64,000 nt of DNA. Source: Pseudomonadota bacterium (GTDB lineage: Bacteria; Pseudomonadota; Gammaproteobacteria; Burkholderiales; Rhodocyclaceae). The position numbers and the translations under genes are program-made. Shown in pieces: positions 52,272-62,598 of this stretch. The notes under the pieces were generated by a model. The model was not told where the DNA came from and did no database searches. It was given only the letters and a program-made list of their open reading frames with translations. How positions within the stretch are numbered: position 1 is the stretch's first letter; every line of letters begins with the position of its first letter. Location: NCBI GenBank assembly GCA_018262095.1, contig JAGTRW010000023.1, forward strand, positions 1 to 64,000, written 5' to 3'.

Positions 52272-53384
52272 AAGAAAAACTCCGATACGGGCGCACTCGC
52301 CGCGGTCGCCCGAGGCCCGGTCGATTGGGGCGCGCTGGTCAAAAAGATAAAAAGCTGGGGCCAGGAACTGGGCTTTGCCGAGCTGGGAATCGCCGGTGCC
52401 GACGTTTCTGCCGCCAGTCCCGGCCTGTTGCGCTGGCTGGAACTCGGCCGTCACGGCGAAATGGATTATATGGCCAAACACGCCGCGCTGCGCAGTGAGC
52501 CGCCAGCGCTGGTGCCCGCAACGCAATCGGTGATTTCGGCGCGCCTGCCCTATTGGCCGGCCGCCGCCGATGCGCAGGCCGTGTTGGCCGACGGCCAACT
52601 CGGCTACATCTCGCGCTACGCGCTCGGCCGCGACTATCACAAGACGTTTCGCCTGCGCTTGCAGAAGCTCGCCGAGCGCATCGGCCAGGCCGTCGCGACG
52701 AGCGAAGCCGATTCGTCTTACGCCTACCGCGTCTTTGCCGATTCGGCGCCGGTGATGGAAGTCGAATTCGCGCGCCAGTCGGGAATCGCCTGGCGCGGCA
52801 AGCATACCTTGTCGCTGACGCGCAGCGGCTCGTGGCACTTTCTCGGCGAAATCTACTGCACGCTGCCGCTACCGCCCGACGCGCCGATCGCTGAGCACTG
52901 CGGCAGCTGCACGCGCTGTATCGCCGCCTGCCCGACCGCCGCGATCGTCGCGCCCTACGAAGTCGACGCGCGCCGCTGCATCTCGTATCTGACCATCGAG
53001 CTGCCCGGCGCGATACCGGTCGAACTGCGAGCGCTGATCGGCAACCGCATCTACGGCTGCGACGATTGCCAGCTATGCTGCCCGTGGAATCGCCTGGCCC
53101 ACGTCGGCGATCCCGCTTTTGCCGTTCGCCACGGACTCGACGCGATGAGGCTCGCCGAGCTCTTCGCCTGGAGCGAGCGCGAGTTCGCAGAGCGGCTCGC
53201 CGGCAGCCCGATCCGCCGCATCGGACACGCGCGCTGGCTGCGCAATATCGCCGTCGCGCTGGGCAATTCGCCCGCCAACGAGGCGATGCGAGCCGCGCTC
53301 GGCGCACGTCTCGACCACCCATCGCCGCTGGTGCGCGAACACGTCGGCTGGGCGCTGGCGCAAGCGAACACCGATCGCGCTTGA
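52254..53384 (+). CDS. queG: Epoxyqueuosine reductase QueG
   Basis: A 376-residue cobalamin-dependent iron-sulfur enzyme carrying out the last step of queuosine synthesis in tRNA. Two 4Fe-4S clusters are bound by HCGSCTRCIAACPTAAI and YGCDDCQLCCPWNR; N-terminal FAELGIAGADVSAASPGLLRWLELGRHGEMDYMAKH is typical. ATG 52254 and ATG 52266 are both possible. A HEAT-like C terminus closes it. Divergent from tsaE with overlapping starts. Confidence 0.94.
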   Translation: MIRAMHKKNSDTGALAAVARGPVDWGALVKKIKSWGQELGFAELGIAGADVSAASPGLLRWLELGRHGEMDYMAKHAALRSEPPALVPATQSVISARLPYWPAAADAQAVLADGQLGYISRYALGRDYHKTFRLRLQKLAERIGQAVATSEADSSYAYRVFADSAPVMEVEFARQSGIAWRGKHTLSLTRSGSWHFLGEIYCTLPLPPDAPIAEHCGSCTRCIAACPTAAIVAPYEVDARRCISYLTIELPGAIPVELRALIGNRIYGCDDCQLCCPWNRLAHVGDPAFAVRHGLDAMRLAELFAWSEREFAERLAGSPIRRIGHARWLRNIAVALGNSPANEAMRAALGARLDHPSPLVREHVGWALAQANTDRA

Positions 53385-53588
53385 TTTCCACCGGCGTTCC
53401 GATACTATCAACGCAGGTCGTTCTAGCGCCGGTCAGTTGCCTCAACGGCAGGCGGCGGCGCAAAAGTCACTGCACCGACCGGAAAGCAGGATTGATCGTG
53501 ATTTCTTACTTCAGATACCGCCGAGCGCCGGCATCCAACCGCCCGACCTTGGCCGCCAGTTCGGCAGCGCCTCGCTGAAGACAAGCGC

Positions 53589-55787
53589 ATGAGCAAGCCC
53601 GCCGCGTACCGCCCGTCGAACAAAGTCGTCTCGCTCAATGGCCGCGGTCGCGACCGCAGCCCCGGACTGCGCATTCTTGGCGAATGCCGCGAGCAGTTGC
53701 TCGAGCATCTGAGCCGCTGGCTGCACGACGTCGCGACTGGCATTTCCGAAGAGCTCTTTGTGCTCGCCGACGCCACGCGCGATCGACAGGAACAAACGCG
53801 TTATCTCGACCTGCGCGCAGCGATCGAGAAAGACTGGGCGTCGCTGCTCGAGACCTTTCGCCACGACCTCGTCGCCGAAGCCGAGCTGTGCCAGAATCAG
53901 GCCAATCCGCCAGTCGGCGGCAGCGAGCAGCCGCTCGAACTGCCCGACTTTCACGGTCTTGAACTGGTCGACGACGAAGACCTCGCCAAGCACATCGTGA
54001 TCCGCGAATTCGCCGCTCAGCTTGGCGAGTCGTGCGACGCTGAACTCTACCCGCTCAACCGCCGCGTCGCCGTCCTGCTCGGCCAGGACGAGGCCGCCGG
54101 CAACGCCAATCCCCTGGCCCCGCCGGTCGTTTGCCGCGCACTGTCCAACGCCTGCGCGACGCTAGTCGCCGATGGCCAAACGCAACTGCTGCTGCTGCGC
54201 CGCCTCGAACGCCACCTGCACCTGGCGCTGCCGCCGATCTACCGGCAGCTCAACGCCGCGCTGATCGAACGCGGCATCCTGCCCGACTTCAAACGCAGCT
54301 ATCAGCGCAGCACGGCGCCGCCCGTTCCCGCAGCGCAGCCATCGGGCGGCGCGACGGCAAGCGCTACCGCGCTCACCGACCAAGGCATCCTGGCAACGCT
54401 GCAACGCCTGGCGCTGGCGCGCGTTGGCCACACCGCCGTGCCGGCGACGGCGACCGGCGCGACACCCGACACGGCAGGCATCGATCAGCTGCTGCTCGCC
54501 TCGCTCGACGAACTGCAGCACGCTCCGGCCGGCTCGATCATCAACCAGGTGCGCCAGGTCCGCGACTCGCCCAACGCGCAGCAGGTCGGCGGTCTCGCCG
54601 CGGTGACGATCGACATCGTGGCGATGCTGTTCGACTTCATTTTCGACGACGCGCACATTCCGGTCGCCGTCAAGGCGCTGCTCAGCCGGCTGCAAATCCC
54701 GGTACTCAAGGTGGCGATGCAGAACCCCGGCTTCTTCGCCGACCGCCAGCATCCGACGCGCCGCTTCCTCGGCAGCATCTCGGGGATCTCGATTCGCTGG
54801 GGTGGCTCGGTGGCCCAAAGCGACCCCTTCTATCGCAAGCTCGCCGAACTCGTCGAGAGGATCCAGGCCGAGTTCCAGAGCGACGTCGAGATTTTCGGCA
54901 CGGCGCTCGCCGAACTCGAGTCCTTCGTCGGCGAACGCCAGAACGAGGAAGACCGCACGGCGCTGACCGCGGCCAACGTCGTCAATCTGCGCGAACAGCA
55001 AAACGCCAGCTGGGAACGCGCGCAGCGCGCGCTCGAAACGGCCAGGAGCGCCGGCGCGCTGCCCGCGCTGATCGACGATTTTCTCGCCGAACACTGGCTC
55101 GGCGTGCTGCAGGCCGGCGCGCTCGGTGACGACGACAACGCCTGGCAGGCGGCCGTGCAGACGATGAACGACCTCGTCTGGAGCGTCGCGCCCAAGACGC
55201 GACCGGAAGATCGCCTCAAGCTGATCAGCCTGCTGCCCGGCTTGCTGGCGCGGCTCAACCAGGGCCTGGCCAGCGTCAATACCGGCGCCGAGCAGAGCAG
55301 CGCTTTCTTCGACCGCCTGCTGCCGTACCATGCGGCGGCGCTCAAGGGCGAGACCCCGGCGCCGCCGATCCCGGCCCACGACGAGGAACCGAACGTCGCC
55401 GCGCTGTTCACCCCGGCCGCCGAGGGCGATCTGGTGATGACGCGCAGCATCGATGACGGCGTCGAGGTCGAGGAGGTGATGCTGGTCGGCGCGCGCCCGA
55501 TCTGGCGCGCCGACGACCGCGAAATTCATCGTCAGGTCAGCGAGCTCAAACGCGGCGACTGGGTCGAGTTTGGTAGCGAAGACGCCGGCAAGCGCGAACG
55601 ACTCAACTGGATCAGCCCGCAGCGCGGCATCTTGCTGTTCAGCAACCATCAGTCGGCCAAGGCCATCTCGATCACGCCCGACGCGCTGGCGCGCCAGATC
55701 CGCGACGGCGCGGCGCGAATCGTTCGCCAGGAAGAGATCTTCGAACGCGCCTTGAGCGGCGCGCTCGAATCGGTCAACGCCGCCTAA
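53589..55787 (+). CDS. DUF1631 family protein
   Basis: A 732-residue soluble protein. Conserved DUF1631 segments include the N-terminal ECREQLLEHLSRWL region and VDIVAMLFDFIFDDAHIPVAVKALLSRLQIPVLKVAMQNPGFFADRQHPTRRFLGSI. The C terminus has a PilZ-like run (GDWVEFGSEDAGKRERLNWISPQRGILLFSNH). The family is widespread in beta- and gammaproteobacteria with no settled function. The ATG at 53589 follows AAGACAAGCGC without a clear ribosome-binding site. Confidence 0.85.
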   Translation: MSKPAAYRPSNKVVSLNGRGRDRSPGLRILGECREQLLEHLSRWLHDVATGISEELFVLADATRDRQEQTRYLDLRAAIEKDWASLLETFRHDLVAEAELCQNQANPPVGGSEQPLELPDFHGLELVDDEDLAKHIVIREFAAQLGESCDAELYPLNRRVAVLLGQDEAAGNANPLAPPVVCRALSNACATLVADGQTQLLLLRRLERHLHLALPPIYRQLNAALIERGILPDFKRSYQRSTAPPVPAAQPSGGATASATALTDQGILATLQRLALARVGHTAVPATATGATPDTAGIDQLLLASLDELQHAPAGSIINQVRQVRDSPNAQQVGGLAAVTIDIVAMLFDFIFDDAHIPVAVKALLSRLQIPVLKVAMQNPGFFADRQHPTRRFLGSISGISIRWGGSVAQSDPFYRKLAELVERIQAEFQSDVEIFGTALAELESFVGERQNEEDRTALTAANVVNLREQQNASWERAQRALETARSAGALPALIDDFLAEHWLGVLQAGALGDDDNAWQAAVQTMNDLVWSVAPKTRPEDRLKLISLLPGLLARLNQGLASVNTGAEQSSAFFDRLLPYHAAALKGETPAPPIPAHDEEPNVAALFTPAAEGDLVMTRSIDDGVEVEEVMLVGARPIWRADDREIHRQVSELKRGDWVEFGSEDAGKRERLNWISPQRGILLFSNHQSAKAISITPDALARQIRDGAARIVRQEEIFERALSGALESVNAA

Positions 55788-55926
55788 CGCCTGCGCCAGA
55801 CAGCCGCCAACAGGTCATCCTGGCACCCCACCTGCGGAAAGCCGCATGCTCATTGGCTTTCCCGGCGGGCAGCGCCAGCCTGCCCGTGCCTATTGGCGTG
55901 CAGGCCGGCGCTTCAGACGGACTTTC

Positions 55927-56772
55927 TCAACGCGCGACCGGCCGCGCCGGATCGCTGCACCATTCGCTCCACGACCCGGCGTAGAGCCGCGCACCGCGCA
56001 GCCCGGCGATTTCCATGGCCAGCAGATTGACGCACGCCGACGCGCCCGAGCCGCAATACATCACCGACTGAGCAGGCTGCGCGCCAGCGAGCAACTCGAC
56101 GAATTCGCTGCGCAGTTCAGCGGCCGGGCGAAACAGCCCATCGCCGTCGAGGTTGTCGCGGAAGAAACGGTTGCGCGCGCCCGGAATGTGGCCGCCGACC
56201 GGATCGATCGTCTCATTCTCGCCGCGGAAGCGATCGGGCGAACGCGCATCGACCAGCACCAACTCGCCCTGGTCGAGATTGGCCAGCACCGCGGCGGCAC
56301 CGAGCAGCCAGTCGCGCGGCGCGATCGTTTCGGCAAAAAGAGCGGGAGCCGAGGTCGGCAACTCGGTCGACAGCGGCCGGCCTTGCTTGACCCACTGACC
56401 GATGCCGCCGTCGAGCAGCGCGACTTTTTCGTGCCCGAGCCAGCGCAGCAAGTACCACAGCCGCGCGGCGATCATTCCGCCCGCATCGTCATAGACGACT
56501 ACCTGCGTCGCCGGCGAAACGCCTGCGGCGCCGAGCAGGTCGGCCAGGCGCTCGCCATCGGGCCACGGATGGCGGCCGTTGGTCCCGTTCATCGGCGACG
56601 ACAGGTCGCGGTCCAGATGGACGAAGAATGCGCCGGGCAGATGCCCCTCGGCGTAGGCCCGGGCGCCGTAATCGACGTCGGACAATTGATGGCGGCAATC
56701 GAAGACGCGCCAGCTCGGATCGTCAAGGTGGCTTGCCAGAACGTCGCAGGACACCAGCGTCGAGAAGCTCAT
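55927..56772 (-). CDS. Sulfurtransferase (two-domain rhodanese)
   Basis: A 281-residue rhodanese-type enzyme from ATG 56772; the 34 extra residues in the track overlap the STAS gene. The inactive N-terminal domain has VFDCRHQLSDVDYGARAYAEGHLPGAFFVHLDRDLS; the catalytic domain has LVDARSPDRFRGENE and the active cysteine in MYCGSGASACVNLLAM. CGSGASA resembles 3-mercaptopyruvate or thiosulfate sulfurtransferases (SseA-like). Overlaps the STAS gene by 4 bp. Confidence 0.9.
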   Translation of the reverse strand: MSFSTLVSCDVLASHLDDPSWRVFDCRHQLSDVDYGARAYAEGHLPGAFFVHLDRDLSSPMNGTNGRHPWPDGERLADLLGAAGVSPATQVVVYDDAGGMIAARLWYLLRWLGHEKVALLDGGIGQWVKQGRPLSTELPTSAPALFAETIAPRDWLLGAAAVLANLDQGELVLVDARSPDRFRGENETIDPVGGHIPGARNRFFRDNLDGDGLFRPAAELRSEFVELLAGAQPAQSVMYCGSGASACVNLLAMEIAGLRGARLYAGSWSEWCSDPARPVAR

Positions 56773-57119
56773 GCGGTTTCGTCCAGCCACGCGCGCGCCG
56801 CGCCCTCGTCGGCAAAGACCTGCATTTGCGCCTGGACGAAAATCTGCGACAACCAGGCGCTCCAGGCCACCCACTGACTGTGCGTGAGCACCGCGATGCG
56901 GCGAAAATCGTGCGCATGGGCGCGTGCGAAGACGATGTCTTCCCAGGCCACGTCGAGCGTGAAATCGGCCATCTCGCGCAAATCGAAGAGCAGATCGACC
57001 GAGCCATCGACACGGACCGTGTCTCCCACCATCGCTTCGAACTCTTTGTAATCGGCCAGCGTGAATTCGCCGTAGACGGTGACCGTGACGCGTTTGGGCT
57101 GGTGTTGGGTAACAATCAT
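56769..57119 (-). CDS. SpoIIAA-like STAS-domain protein
   Basis: A 116-residue protein from ATG 57119, preceded by GGGAGAATGTC. VTVTVYGEFTLADYKEFEAMVGDTVRVDGSVDLLFDLREMADFTLDVAWEDIVFA follows the SpoIIAA-like/STAS fold used for lipid or protein contacts. It has no phosphorylatable Ser motif that I can recognise. It is coupled to the sulfurtransferase gene by an ATGA overlap. Confidence 0.8.
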   Translation of the reverse strand: MIVTQHQPKRVTVTVYGEFTLADYKEFEAMVGDTVRVDGSVDLLFDLREMADFTLDVAWEDIVFARAHAHDFRRIAVLTHSQWVAWSAWLSQIFVQAQMQVFADEGAARAWLDETA

Positions 57120-57153
57120 GACATTCTCCCGGTGTGTTCGTGCGAGTGTAGCA

Positions 57154-58008
57154 TCAGTCCTGCTCGGCCGGATTGGCGCGCGAAAAGAGCGAGGCGAGGA
57201 CACCGCTGGTGACGATCAACGCGATCGCCGACCAGGCGCCGAACGACAGCGTCTCGTGCCAGAACAGCATGCCGAACAGGCTGGCGAAGATCACCGTCGA
57301 ATAGGCCAGGCAGGCGGCCATCAGCGTGCGGCCGCGGTTGTAGGCGCGCGTCATGGCCAGTTGGGCGAGCGTTCCGAAGCCGCCGACGCCAAGCAGCAGC
57401 AGTCCGCCCGGGACGTTGATGCGATGAAACTCGAAGAGCGTCATCCAGACCCCGCTGATCACCGCCGAGACCAGCGAGAAATAAAATACCGTGCGTTCCT
57501 CGACTTCGCCGCGCTCGCCCAGTTCCTTGACGTTGTAGTAGGCGAGTCCGGCGACCATGCCACTACCCAGCCCGATCAGGCCGCCGAGCAACTGCTCGGC
57601 GTGAAAGGTCGGGCGCAGCAACAGCACGACGCCGACAAAGCCCAGGCCGAGCGCGCCGAACATCGCCGGACGCAGCCTTTCGTTCCTGAACCAGCACAGA
57701 AAAAGCGTCAGAAACAGCGGCGAGGTATAGGCCAGCGTCACCGCGGTGGCCAGCGGCAGCATCGACAGCGCGTAAAAATAGAGCATCAGCGAAACGAAGC
57801 CGCTGATGCTGCGCCACAGCTGGAAGCGCCAGTGCGGCGTGGCGATCGGGATGGCACGCGCGCGCACCAGCAGCAACATGAAGACCAGCGCAATGAGGCT
57901 GCGATAGAAAACGATTTCGGCGGTCGAAAAAAACTCGGCGGCAAACTTCACGCAGACGCCCATGCAGGCGAACAGGAAGCTGGCCGCAATCATCCACAGG
58001 GATTGCAT
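57154..58008 (-). CDS. DMT-family (EamA) transporter
   Basis: A 284-residue, ten-helix inner-membrane transporter with the two EamA repeats (FLFACMGVCVKFAAEFFSTAEIVFYRSLIALVFML; ISGVWMTLFEFHRINVPGGLLLLGVGGFGTLAQLAMTRAYNRG). The usual FYRSL and LAYTSPLF signatures are present. Likely a metabolite exporter of unknown substrate. It lies 34 bp upstream of the STAS gene and may share its transcript. Confidence 0.9.
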   Translation of the reverse strand: MQSLWMIAASFLFACMGVCVKFAAEFFSTAEIVFYRSLIALVFMLLLVRARAIPIATPHWRFQLWRSISGFVSLMLYFYALSMLPLATAVTLAYTSPLFLTLFLCWFRNERLRPAMFGALGLGFVGVVLLLRPTFHAEQLLGGLIGLGSGMVAGLAYYNVKELGERGEVEERTVFYFSLVSAVISGVWMTLFEFHRINVPGGLLLLGVGGFGTLAQLAMTRAYNRGRTLMAACLAYSTVIFASLFGMLFWHETLSFGAWSAIALIVTSGVLASLFSRANPAEQD

Positions 58009-58146
58009 ATTGGCGGGAGCTATTGAGCGGACGCCAGACCTTCTGGTCAGGCGGCCAATTCATTGAAAAGGGCATTTTAATCGCATTCCAATTGACCGGA
58101 CGCCCCTATTTGGGCTATTTTACCCGGTTTGATTCGAGCTTTTCCG

Positions 58147-58422
58147 ATGCCGCGATCCCACCCTGCCCAAACTGTCGACCTGCCGGCCGGCGCTGTGGCC
58201 AAAGAAACCACGTATGAAGCGGCGCTTGCCGAGCTTGAGCAGATCGTCCAGCGCATGGAAGGCGGACAACTGCCGCTCGAAGAATCGATCGCAGCGTATC
58301 GGCGCGGCAGCGAGTTGCTCAAGCATTGCCAGCAGCAGCTCGCCGACGCCGAGCGCAAGATAGAGGTGCTTGAAGGCGGCGCGCTGCGCGATTTCGACGC
58401 GGCCAGCGGGGCCGCCCAATGA
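58147..58422 (+). CDS. xseB: Exodeoxyribonuclease VII small subunit
   Basis: A 91-residue subunit from ATG 58147 (the track's TTG is earlier). YEAALAELEQIVQRMEGGQLPLEESIAAYRRGSELLKHCQQQLADAERKIEVL is the whole XseB fold. Stop and the ispA start overlap by 4 bp, the normal xseB-ispA-dxs arrangement. Confidence 0.94.
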   Translation: MPRSHPAQTVDLPAGAVAKETTYEAALAELEQIVQRMEGGQLPLEESIAAYRRGSELLKHCQQQLADAERKIEVLEGGALRDFDAASGAAQ

Positions 58423-59342
58423 GTGACGCCGTGAATAATTGCTCCACCGAAAACAGCGCTGACCTGCCCTTTCCCGACTGGATGCGCGCCGTGCAGGCGC
58501 GCACCGAAGCGACGCTCGCGCGCTTGCTGCCCCCCGAAGAAGCGATCCCGGCGCGCCTGCACCAGGCGATGCGCTACGCGACCCTGGGCGCCGGCAAACG
58601 CGTACGCCCGCTGCTCGCCTTCGCCGCCGGCGAACTGACCGGTGCGACGGCGCAACGCCTGGAGATCGCCGGCTGCGCGGTCGAACTGATCCACGCCTAT
58701 TCGCTGGTGCACGACGACCTGCCGTGCATGGACGACGACGTGTTGCGCCGCGGCCGGCCGACCTGTCACGTCGCCTACGACGAGCCGACCGCGCTGCTGG
58801 TCGGCGACAGCCTGCAGACGCTCGCCTTCGAGGTGCTCGCACGCGCCGACCTGGGCGCGCGCCAACTCGCAATGGTTCGCCTGCTGGCCCACGCCAGCGG
58901 CTCGTGCGGCATGGCCGGCGGCCAGGCGATCGATCTGGCGGCGGTCGGCCAAACCCTCAACCAACCCGAGCTCGAGCTGATGCACGCGCTCAAGACCGGC
59001 GCGCTGATCCGCGCCGCGGTGATGCTCGGCGCGCTGTGCGGAGACCCGCTCGAAGCCGACGCCGAGGCTGCGCTCGACCGTTTCGCCAAACGCGCCGGTT
59101 TGCTCTTTCAGGTCGTCGATGACATCCTCGACTGCACGGCGAGCACCGCGACGCTGGGCAAGACCGCCGGCAAGGACGAAGCCGCCGAAAAACCGACCTA
59201 TGTCAGCCTGCTCGGCCTCGAAGGCGCGCGCGAATTCGCCGACAGTTTGAGAACGCAAGCGCTCGATTCACTCGCCGTGTTTGGCGAACGCGCCCGGCGC
59301 TTGATCGCCCTCACTGATTTCATCACTCACCGCAAGTTTTAG
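58419..59342 (+). CDS. ispA: Farnesyl diphosphate synthase
   Basis: A 307-residue prenyltransferase condensing IPP with DMAPP and GPP. The first aspartate-rich motif is DDLPCMDDD and the second DDILD; GAGKRVRPLLAFAAGEL and GGQAID are further landmarks. Aromatic-free spacing before the first DDxx(xx)D fits the short-chain bacterial type. It supplies precursor for quinones and undecaprenyl phosphate, using dxs products. Confidence 0.94.
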   Translation: MSDAVNNCSTENSADLPFPDWMRAVQARTEATLARLLPPEEAIPARLHQAMRYATLGAGKRVRPLLAFAAGELTGATAQRLEIAGCAVELIHAYSLVHDDLPCMDDDVLRRGRPTCHVAYDEPTALLVGDSLQTLAFEVLARADLGARQLAMVRLLAHASGSCGMAGGQAIDLAAVGQTLNQPELELMHALKTGALIRAAVMLGALCGDPLEADAEAALDRFAKRAGLLFQVVDDILDCTASTATLGKTAGKDEAAEKPTYVSLLGLEGAREFADSLRTQALDSLAVFGERARRLIALTDFITHRKF

Positions 59343-59402
59343 CCGCTCGACCGGACCCGCCTCGGCGGGCGGGACCGACGACTCACGCCAGATTGTGCAC
59401 CC

Positions 59403-61271
59403 ATGACTTCCTATCCTCTGCTCGACACCATCAGCACCCCGGCGCAGTTGCGCGAACTGGATCGGAAACAGTTGCCGCAATTGGCCGACGAGTTGCGCAG
59501 CTTCCTCGTCGAGTCCGTCTCCAAGACTGGCGGCCACCTCGCGTCCAACCTCGGCACCGTCGAACTGACCGTCGCGCTGCACTACGTCTTCGACACCCCC
59601 AATGACAAGCTGGTCTGGGACGTCGGCCACCAGACCTACGCCCACAAGGTGCTCAGCGGACGGCGCGCGGGAATGGCCGGGCTGCGCGCACACGGCGGCG
59701 TTTCCGGCTTTCCCAAGCGCGGCGAGAGCGAGTACGACACTTTCGGCGTCGGTCACTCGTCGACGTCGATCTCGGCCGCGCTCGGCATGGCGCTGGCGTT
59801 CAAGCTCAAGGGGCAGACACAGCGTACGGTGGCGATCATCGGCGACGGCGCGATGTCGGCTGGGCAGTCCTTCGAGGCGATGAACAACGCTGGCGTCGCC
59901 GACGCCGACATGCTCGTCGTGCTCAACGACAACGACATGTCGATCTCGGCGCCGGTCGGTGCGCTCAACAAGTATCTGGCGCGCCTTTTTTCCGGTACCA
60001 CCTTCAACGCCGCGCGCAAGGCCGGCGAAAAGGTGCTCGGCGTCTCGCCGTCGCTGCTCGAATTCGCCAACCGCGTCGAAGAGCACGTCAAGGGAATGCT
60101 GACGCCGGGAACGCTGTTCGAGGAGCTCGGCTTCAACTATATCGGCCCGATCGACGGCCACGACCTCGATTCGCTGGTGCCGACGCTGCAGAACCTGCAG
60201 AAGCTCAAGGGGCCGCAGTTCCTCCACGTCATCACGCGCAAGGGGCACGGCTACAAGCTCGCCGAAGCCGACCCGATCCTCTACCACGGGGTTTCCAAGT
60301 TTGCCCCCGAGGTCGGCATCGAAGGCGGCAAGACCGGCGGCAAACCGACCTATACGAAGGTTTTCGGCGACTGGTTGTGCGACATGGCCGCCGCCGACCC
60401 CCGACTGGTCGCGATCACCCCGGCGATGGGCGAAGGCTCGGGAATGGTTCGTTTCGCCGAGCTTTTCCCCGAGCGCTACTTCGACGTCGGCATCGCCGAG
60501 CAGCACGCCGTGACCTTCGCCGCCGGACTCGCCTGCGAGGGAATGCGGCCGGTGCTGGCGATCTACTCGACCTTCCTGCAGCGCGGTTACGACCAGTTGA
60601 TCCACGACGTTGCACTGCAAAAGCTGCCGGTCGTCTTCGCGCTCGATCGCGGTGGCCTGGTCGGCGCCGACGGCCCGACGCACCACGGCAGCTTCGACCT
60701 GTCGTTCCTGACCTGCATCCCGAATCTTACGGTGATGACGCCCGCCGACGAAGAGGAATGCCGCCGCATGCTGACCACCGCCTACCGTCTCGACGGTCCG
60801 AGCGCCGTGCGCTACCCACGCGGCTCAGGCCCCGGCGTCGCGACGCAGCAGGCTCTTGCCGATCTGCCGGTCGGCCGCGGTGAAATCCGCCGCCGCGGCA
60901 AGGCGATCGCACTGCTCGCTTTCGGCAGCATGGTCACGCCGGCGCTCGCAGCGGCCGAGGAACTCGACGCGACGCTCGCCAATATGCGCTTCGTCAAACC
61001 GATCGACCGCGAGCTGATTATCGAGCTGGCACGGGAACATTCGCTGCTGATCAGCGTCGAAGAGAACGCCCTGATCGGTGGCGCCGGCGCCGAAGTCGCT
61101 CGCGTCCTGGAGGAAATCAACAGCCCGACGCAATTGGTTCGCCTGGGTCTTCCCGACCGCTTCATCGATCATGGCGATCAAGCGCTGCTGCTCGCCGAAG
61201 TCGGTCTCGACAAGGCCGGCATCATCCGCACCGCACGCGCACACCAGGACCTCGCGCCGACGGTCCGCTAA
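59403..61271 (+). CDS. dxs: 1-deoxy-D-xylulose-5-phosphate synthase
   Basis: A 622-residue thiamine-diphosphate enzyme joining pyruvate and glyceraldehyde 3-phosphate, the first step of the MEP pathway. [30 protein letters not shown], the [18 protein letters not shown] ThDP motif and [15 protein letters not shown] are intact. Full length; starts 60 bp after ispA. Confidence 0.96.
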   Translation: MTSYPLLDTISTPAQLRELDRKQLPQLADELRSFLVESVSKTGGHLASNLGTVELTVALHYVFDTPNDKLVWDVGHQTYAHKVLSGRRAGMAGLRAHGGVSGFPKRGESEYDTFGVGHSSTSISAALGMALAFKLKGQTQRTVAIIGDGAMSAGQSFEAMNNAGVADADMLVVLNDNDMSISAPVGALNKYLARLFSGTTFNAARKAGEKVLGVSPSLLEFANRVEEHVKGMLTPGTLFEELGFNYIGPIDGHDLDSLVPTLQNLQKLKGPQFLHVITRKGHGYKLAEADPILYHGVSKFAPEVGIEGGKTGGKPTYTKVFGDWLCDMAAADPRLVAITPAMGEGSGMVRFAELFPERYFDVGIAEQHAVTFAAGLACEGMRPVLAIYSTFLQRGYDQLIHDVALQKLPVVFALDRGGLVGADGPTHHGSFDLSFLTCIPNLTVMTPADEEECRRMLTTAYRLDGPSAVRYPRGSGPGVATQQALADLPVGRGEIRRRGKAIALLAFGSMVTPALAAAEELDATLANMRFVKPIDRELIIELAREHSLLISVEENALIGGAGAEVARVLEEINSPTQLVRLGLPDRFIDHGDQALLLAEVGLDKAGIIRTARAHQDLAPTVR

Positions 61272-61299
61272 TCGGCCACCGCGCCACTCAGGAAACGCA

Positions 61300-62121
61300 A
61301 TGAACGCACCGCAAACCCCGCCCGCCCCCGTCGCCATGGTCGACGTCCAGAATCTCGCCGACACCCGGCGGATCGCCATCAACCGCGTCGGCATCAAGTC
61401 GATCCGCCACCCGGTCAAGGTCCTCGACCGCTCGGGCGGCATCCAGCACACCATCGCCGTGTTCAACATGTACGTCGGGCTGCCGCACAATTTCAAGGGA
61501 ACGCACATGTCGCGTTTCGTCGAAATCCTCAACAGCAACGAACGCGAAATCTCGGTCGAGAACTTCCCGGCGATGTTGCGCGAGATGGTCGACAAGCTCG
61601 AGGCGCAAACCGGACACATCGAAATGAATTTCCCGTACTTCATCAACAAGGCGGCGCCGGTCTCCGGCGTGCAAAGCCTGATGGATTACGACGTCACGCT
61701 CTCCGGCGAAATCTGTCACGGCGAAATCGCCTCGACGGTCAAGGTCGTCGTTCCGGTGACCAGCCTGTGTCCCTGCTCGAAGAAAATTTCCGAACGTGGC
61801 GCGCACAACCAGCGCTCACACGTCACCGTCAGCGCCAGGATCAACGATCACCTGTGGATCGAAGAGATCGTCCAACTGGTCGAGACGCAGGCCTCCTGCG
61901 AGCTTTACGGCCTGCTCAAGCGCCCCGACGAAAAATACGTCACTGAACGCGCCTACGACAACCCGAAATTCGTCGAGGACATGGTTCGCGACGTCGCCGC
62001 GCGGCTTTCCGCCGAAACGCGAATCGACTCCTACGTCGTCGAATCCGAGAACTTCGAGTCGATTCACAACCACTCGGCGTATGCGCTGATCGAAAGCCAG
62101 AAGACCCACCGTCCGGCCTGA
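61300..62121 (+). CDS. folE2: GTP cyclohydrolase FolE2
   Basis: A 273-residue type IB GTP cyclohydrolase giving dihydroneopterin triphosphate for folate and queuosine. The metal and catalytic region [21 protein letters not shown] is present. It starts at ATG 61300 (AGGAAACGCA upstream); the earlier ORF portion is inside dxs. This type works with metals other than zinc. It could feed the queD reaction in this genome. Confidence 0.94.
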   Translation: MNAPQTPPAPVAMVDVQNLADTRRIAINRVGIKSIRHPVKVLDRSGGIQHTIAVFNMYVGLPHNFKGTHMSRFVEILNSNEREISVENFPAMLREMVDKLEAQTGHIEMNFPYFINKAAPVSGVQSLMDYDVTLSGEICHGEIASTVKVVVPVTSLCPCSKKISERGAHNQRSHVTVSARINDHLWIEEIVQLVETQASCELYGLLKRPDEKYVTERAYDNPKFVEDMVRDVAARLSAETRIDSYVVESENFESIHNHSAYALIESQKTHRPA

Positions 62122-62146
62122 GCGTTCGGCAAGCGTCAACGACAAC

Positions 62147-62180
62147 GGGGCAGCGTCTTGCGACGCTGCCCCGCTTTTTT
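62147..62180 (+). terminator. Rho-independent terminator of xseB-ispA-dxs-folE2
   Basis: GGGGCAGCGTC-TTGC-GACGCTGCCCC, an 11-bp stem, then GC and TTTTTT, 25 bases past the folE2 stop. The symmetric stem may also serve the convergent rplS transcript. Confidence 0.88.
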
Positions 62181-62195
62181 GCCTGTCGCTTATGC

Positions 62196-62576
62196 TTACT
62201 GAGCGACGGCTTCCTTGACGCGACGCGTCAGCTTTTCCTTGATGCGCGCCGACTTGCCCGAACGCTCGCGCAGGTAGTAGAGCTTGGCGCGACGCACATC
62301 GCCACGACGCTTGATTTCAATCGCGGCGACCAGCGGCGAATAGGTCTGGAAAGTACGTTCGACGCCCTCGCCGGACGAAATCTTGCGCACGATGAAGCTC
62401 GAGTTGAGTCCGCGATTGCGCTTGGCAATCACGACGCCCTCGTAAGCCTGCAAACGCTCGCGCGTACCTTCCTTGACCTTGACCTGGACGACGACCGTGT
62501 CGCCAGGCGCGAAAGCCGGAACGGTTTTGCCCAGACGGGCGATTTCTTCTTGCTCAAGTTGCTCGATCAGATTCAT
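62196..62576 (-). CDS. rplS: Ribosomal protein L19
   Basis: A 126-residue 50S protein ([65 protein letters not shown]). Full length and the last gene of rpsP-rimM-trmD-rplS. Confidence 0.97.
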   Translation of the reverse strand: MNLIEQLEQEEIARLGKTVPAFAPGDTVVVQVKVKEGTRERLQAYEGVVIAKRNRGLNSSFIVRKISSGEGVERTFQTYSPLVAAIEIKRRGDVRRAKLYYLRERSGKSARIKEKLTRRVKEAVAQ

Positions 62577-62598
62577 TTTTTAACTCCATTTACAAACA

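Noticed and set aside
54162-55649. 495-residue minus-strand ORF
   Set aside because: Antisense to the DUF1631 gene in a GC-rich region; no recognisable domain.
59268-60686. 472-residue minus-strand ORF
   Set aside because: Antisense to dxs; shadow composition.
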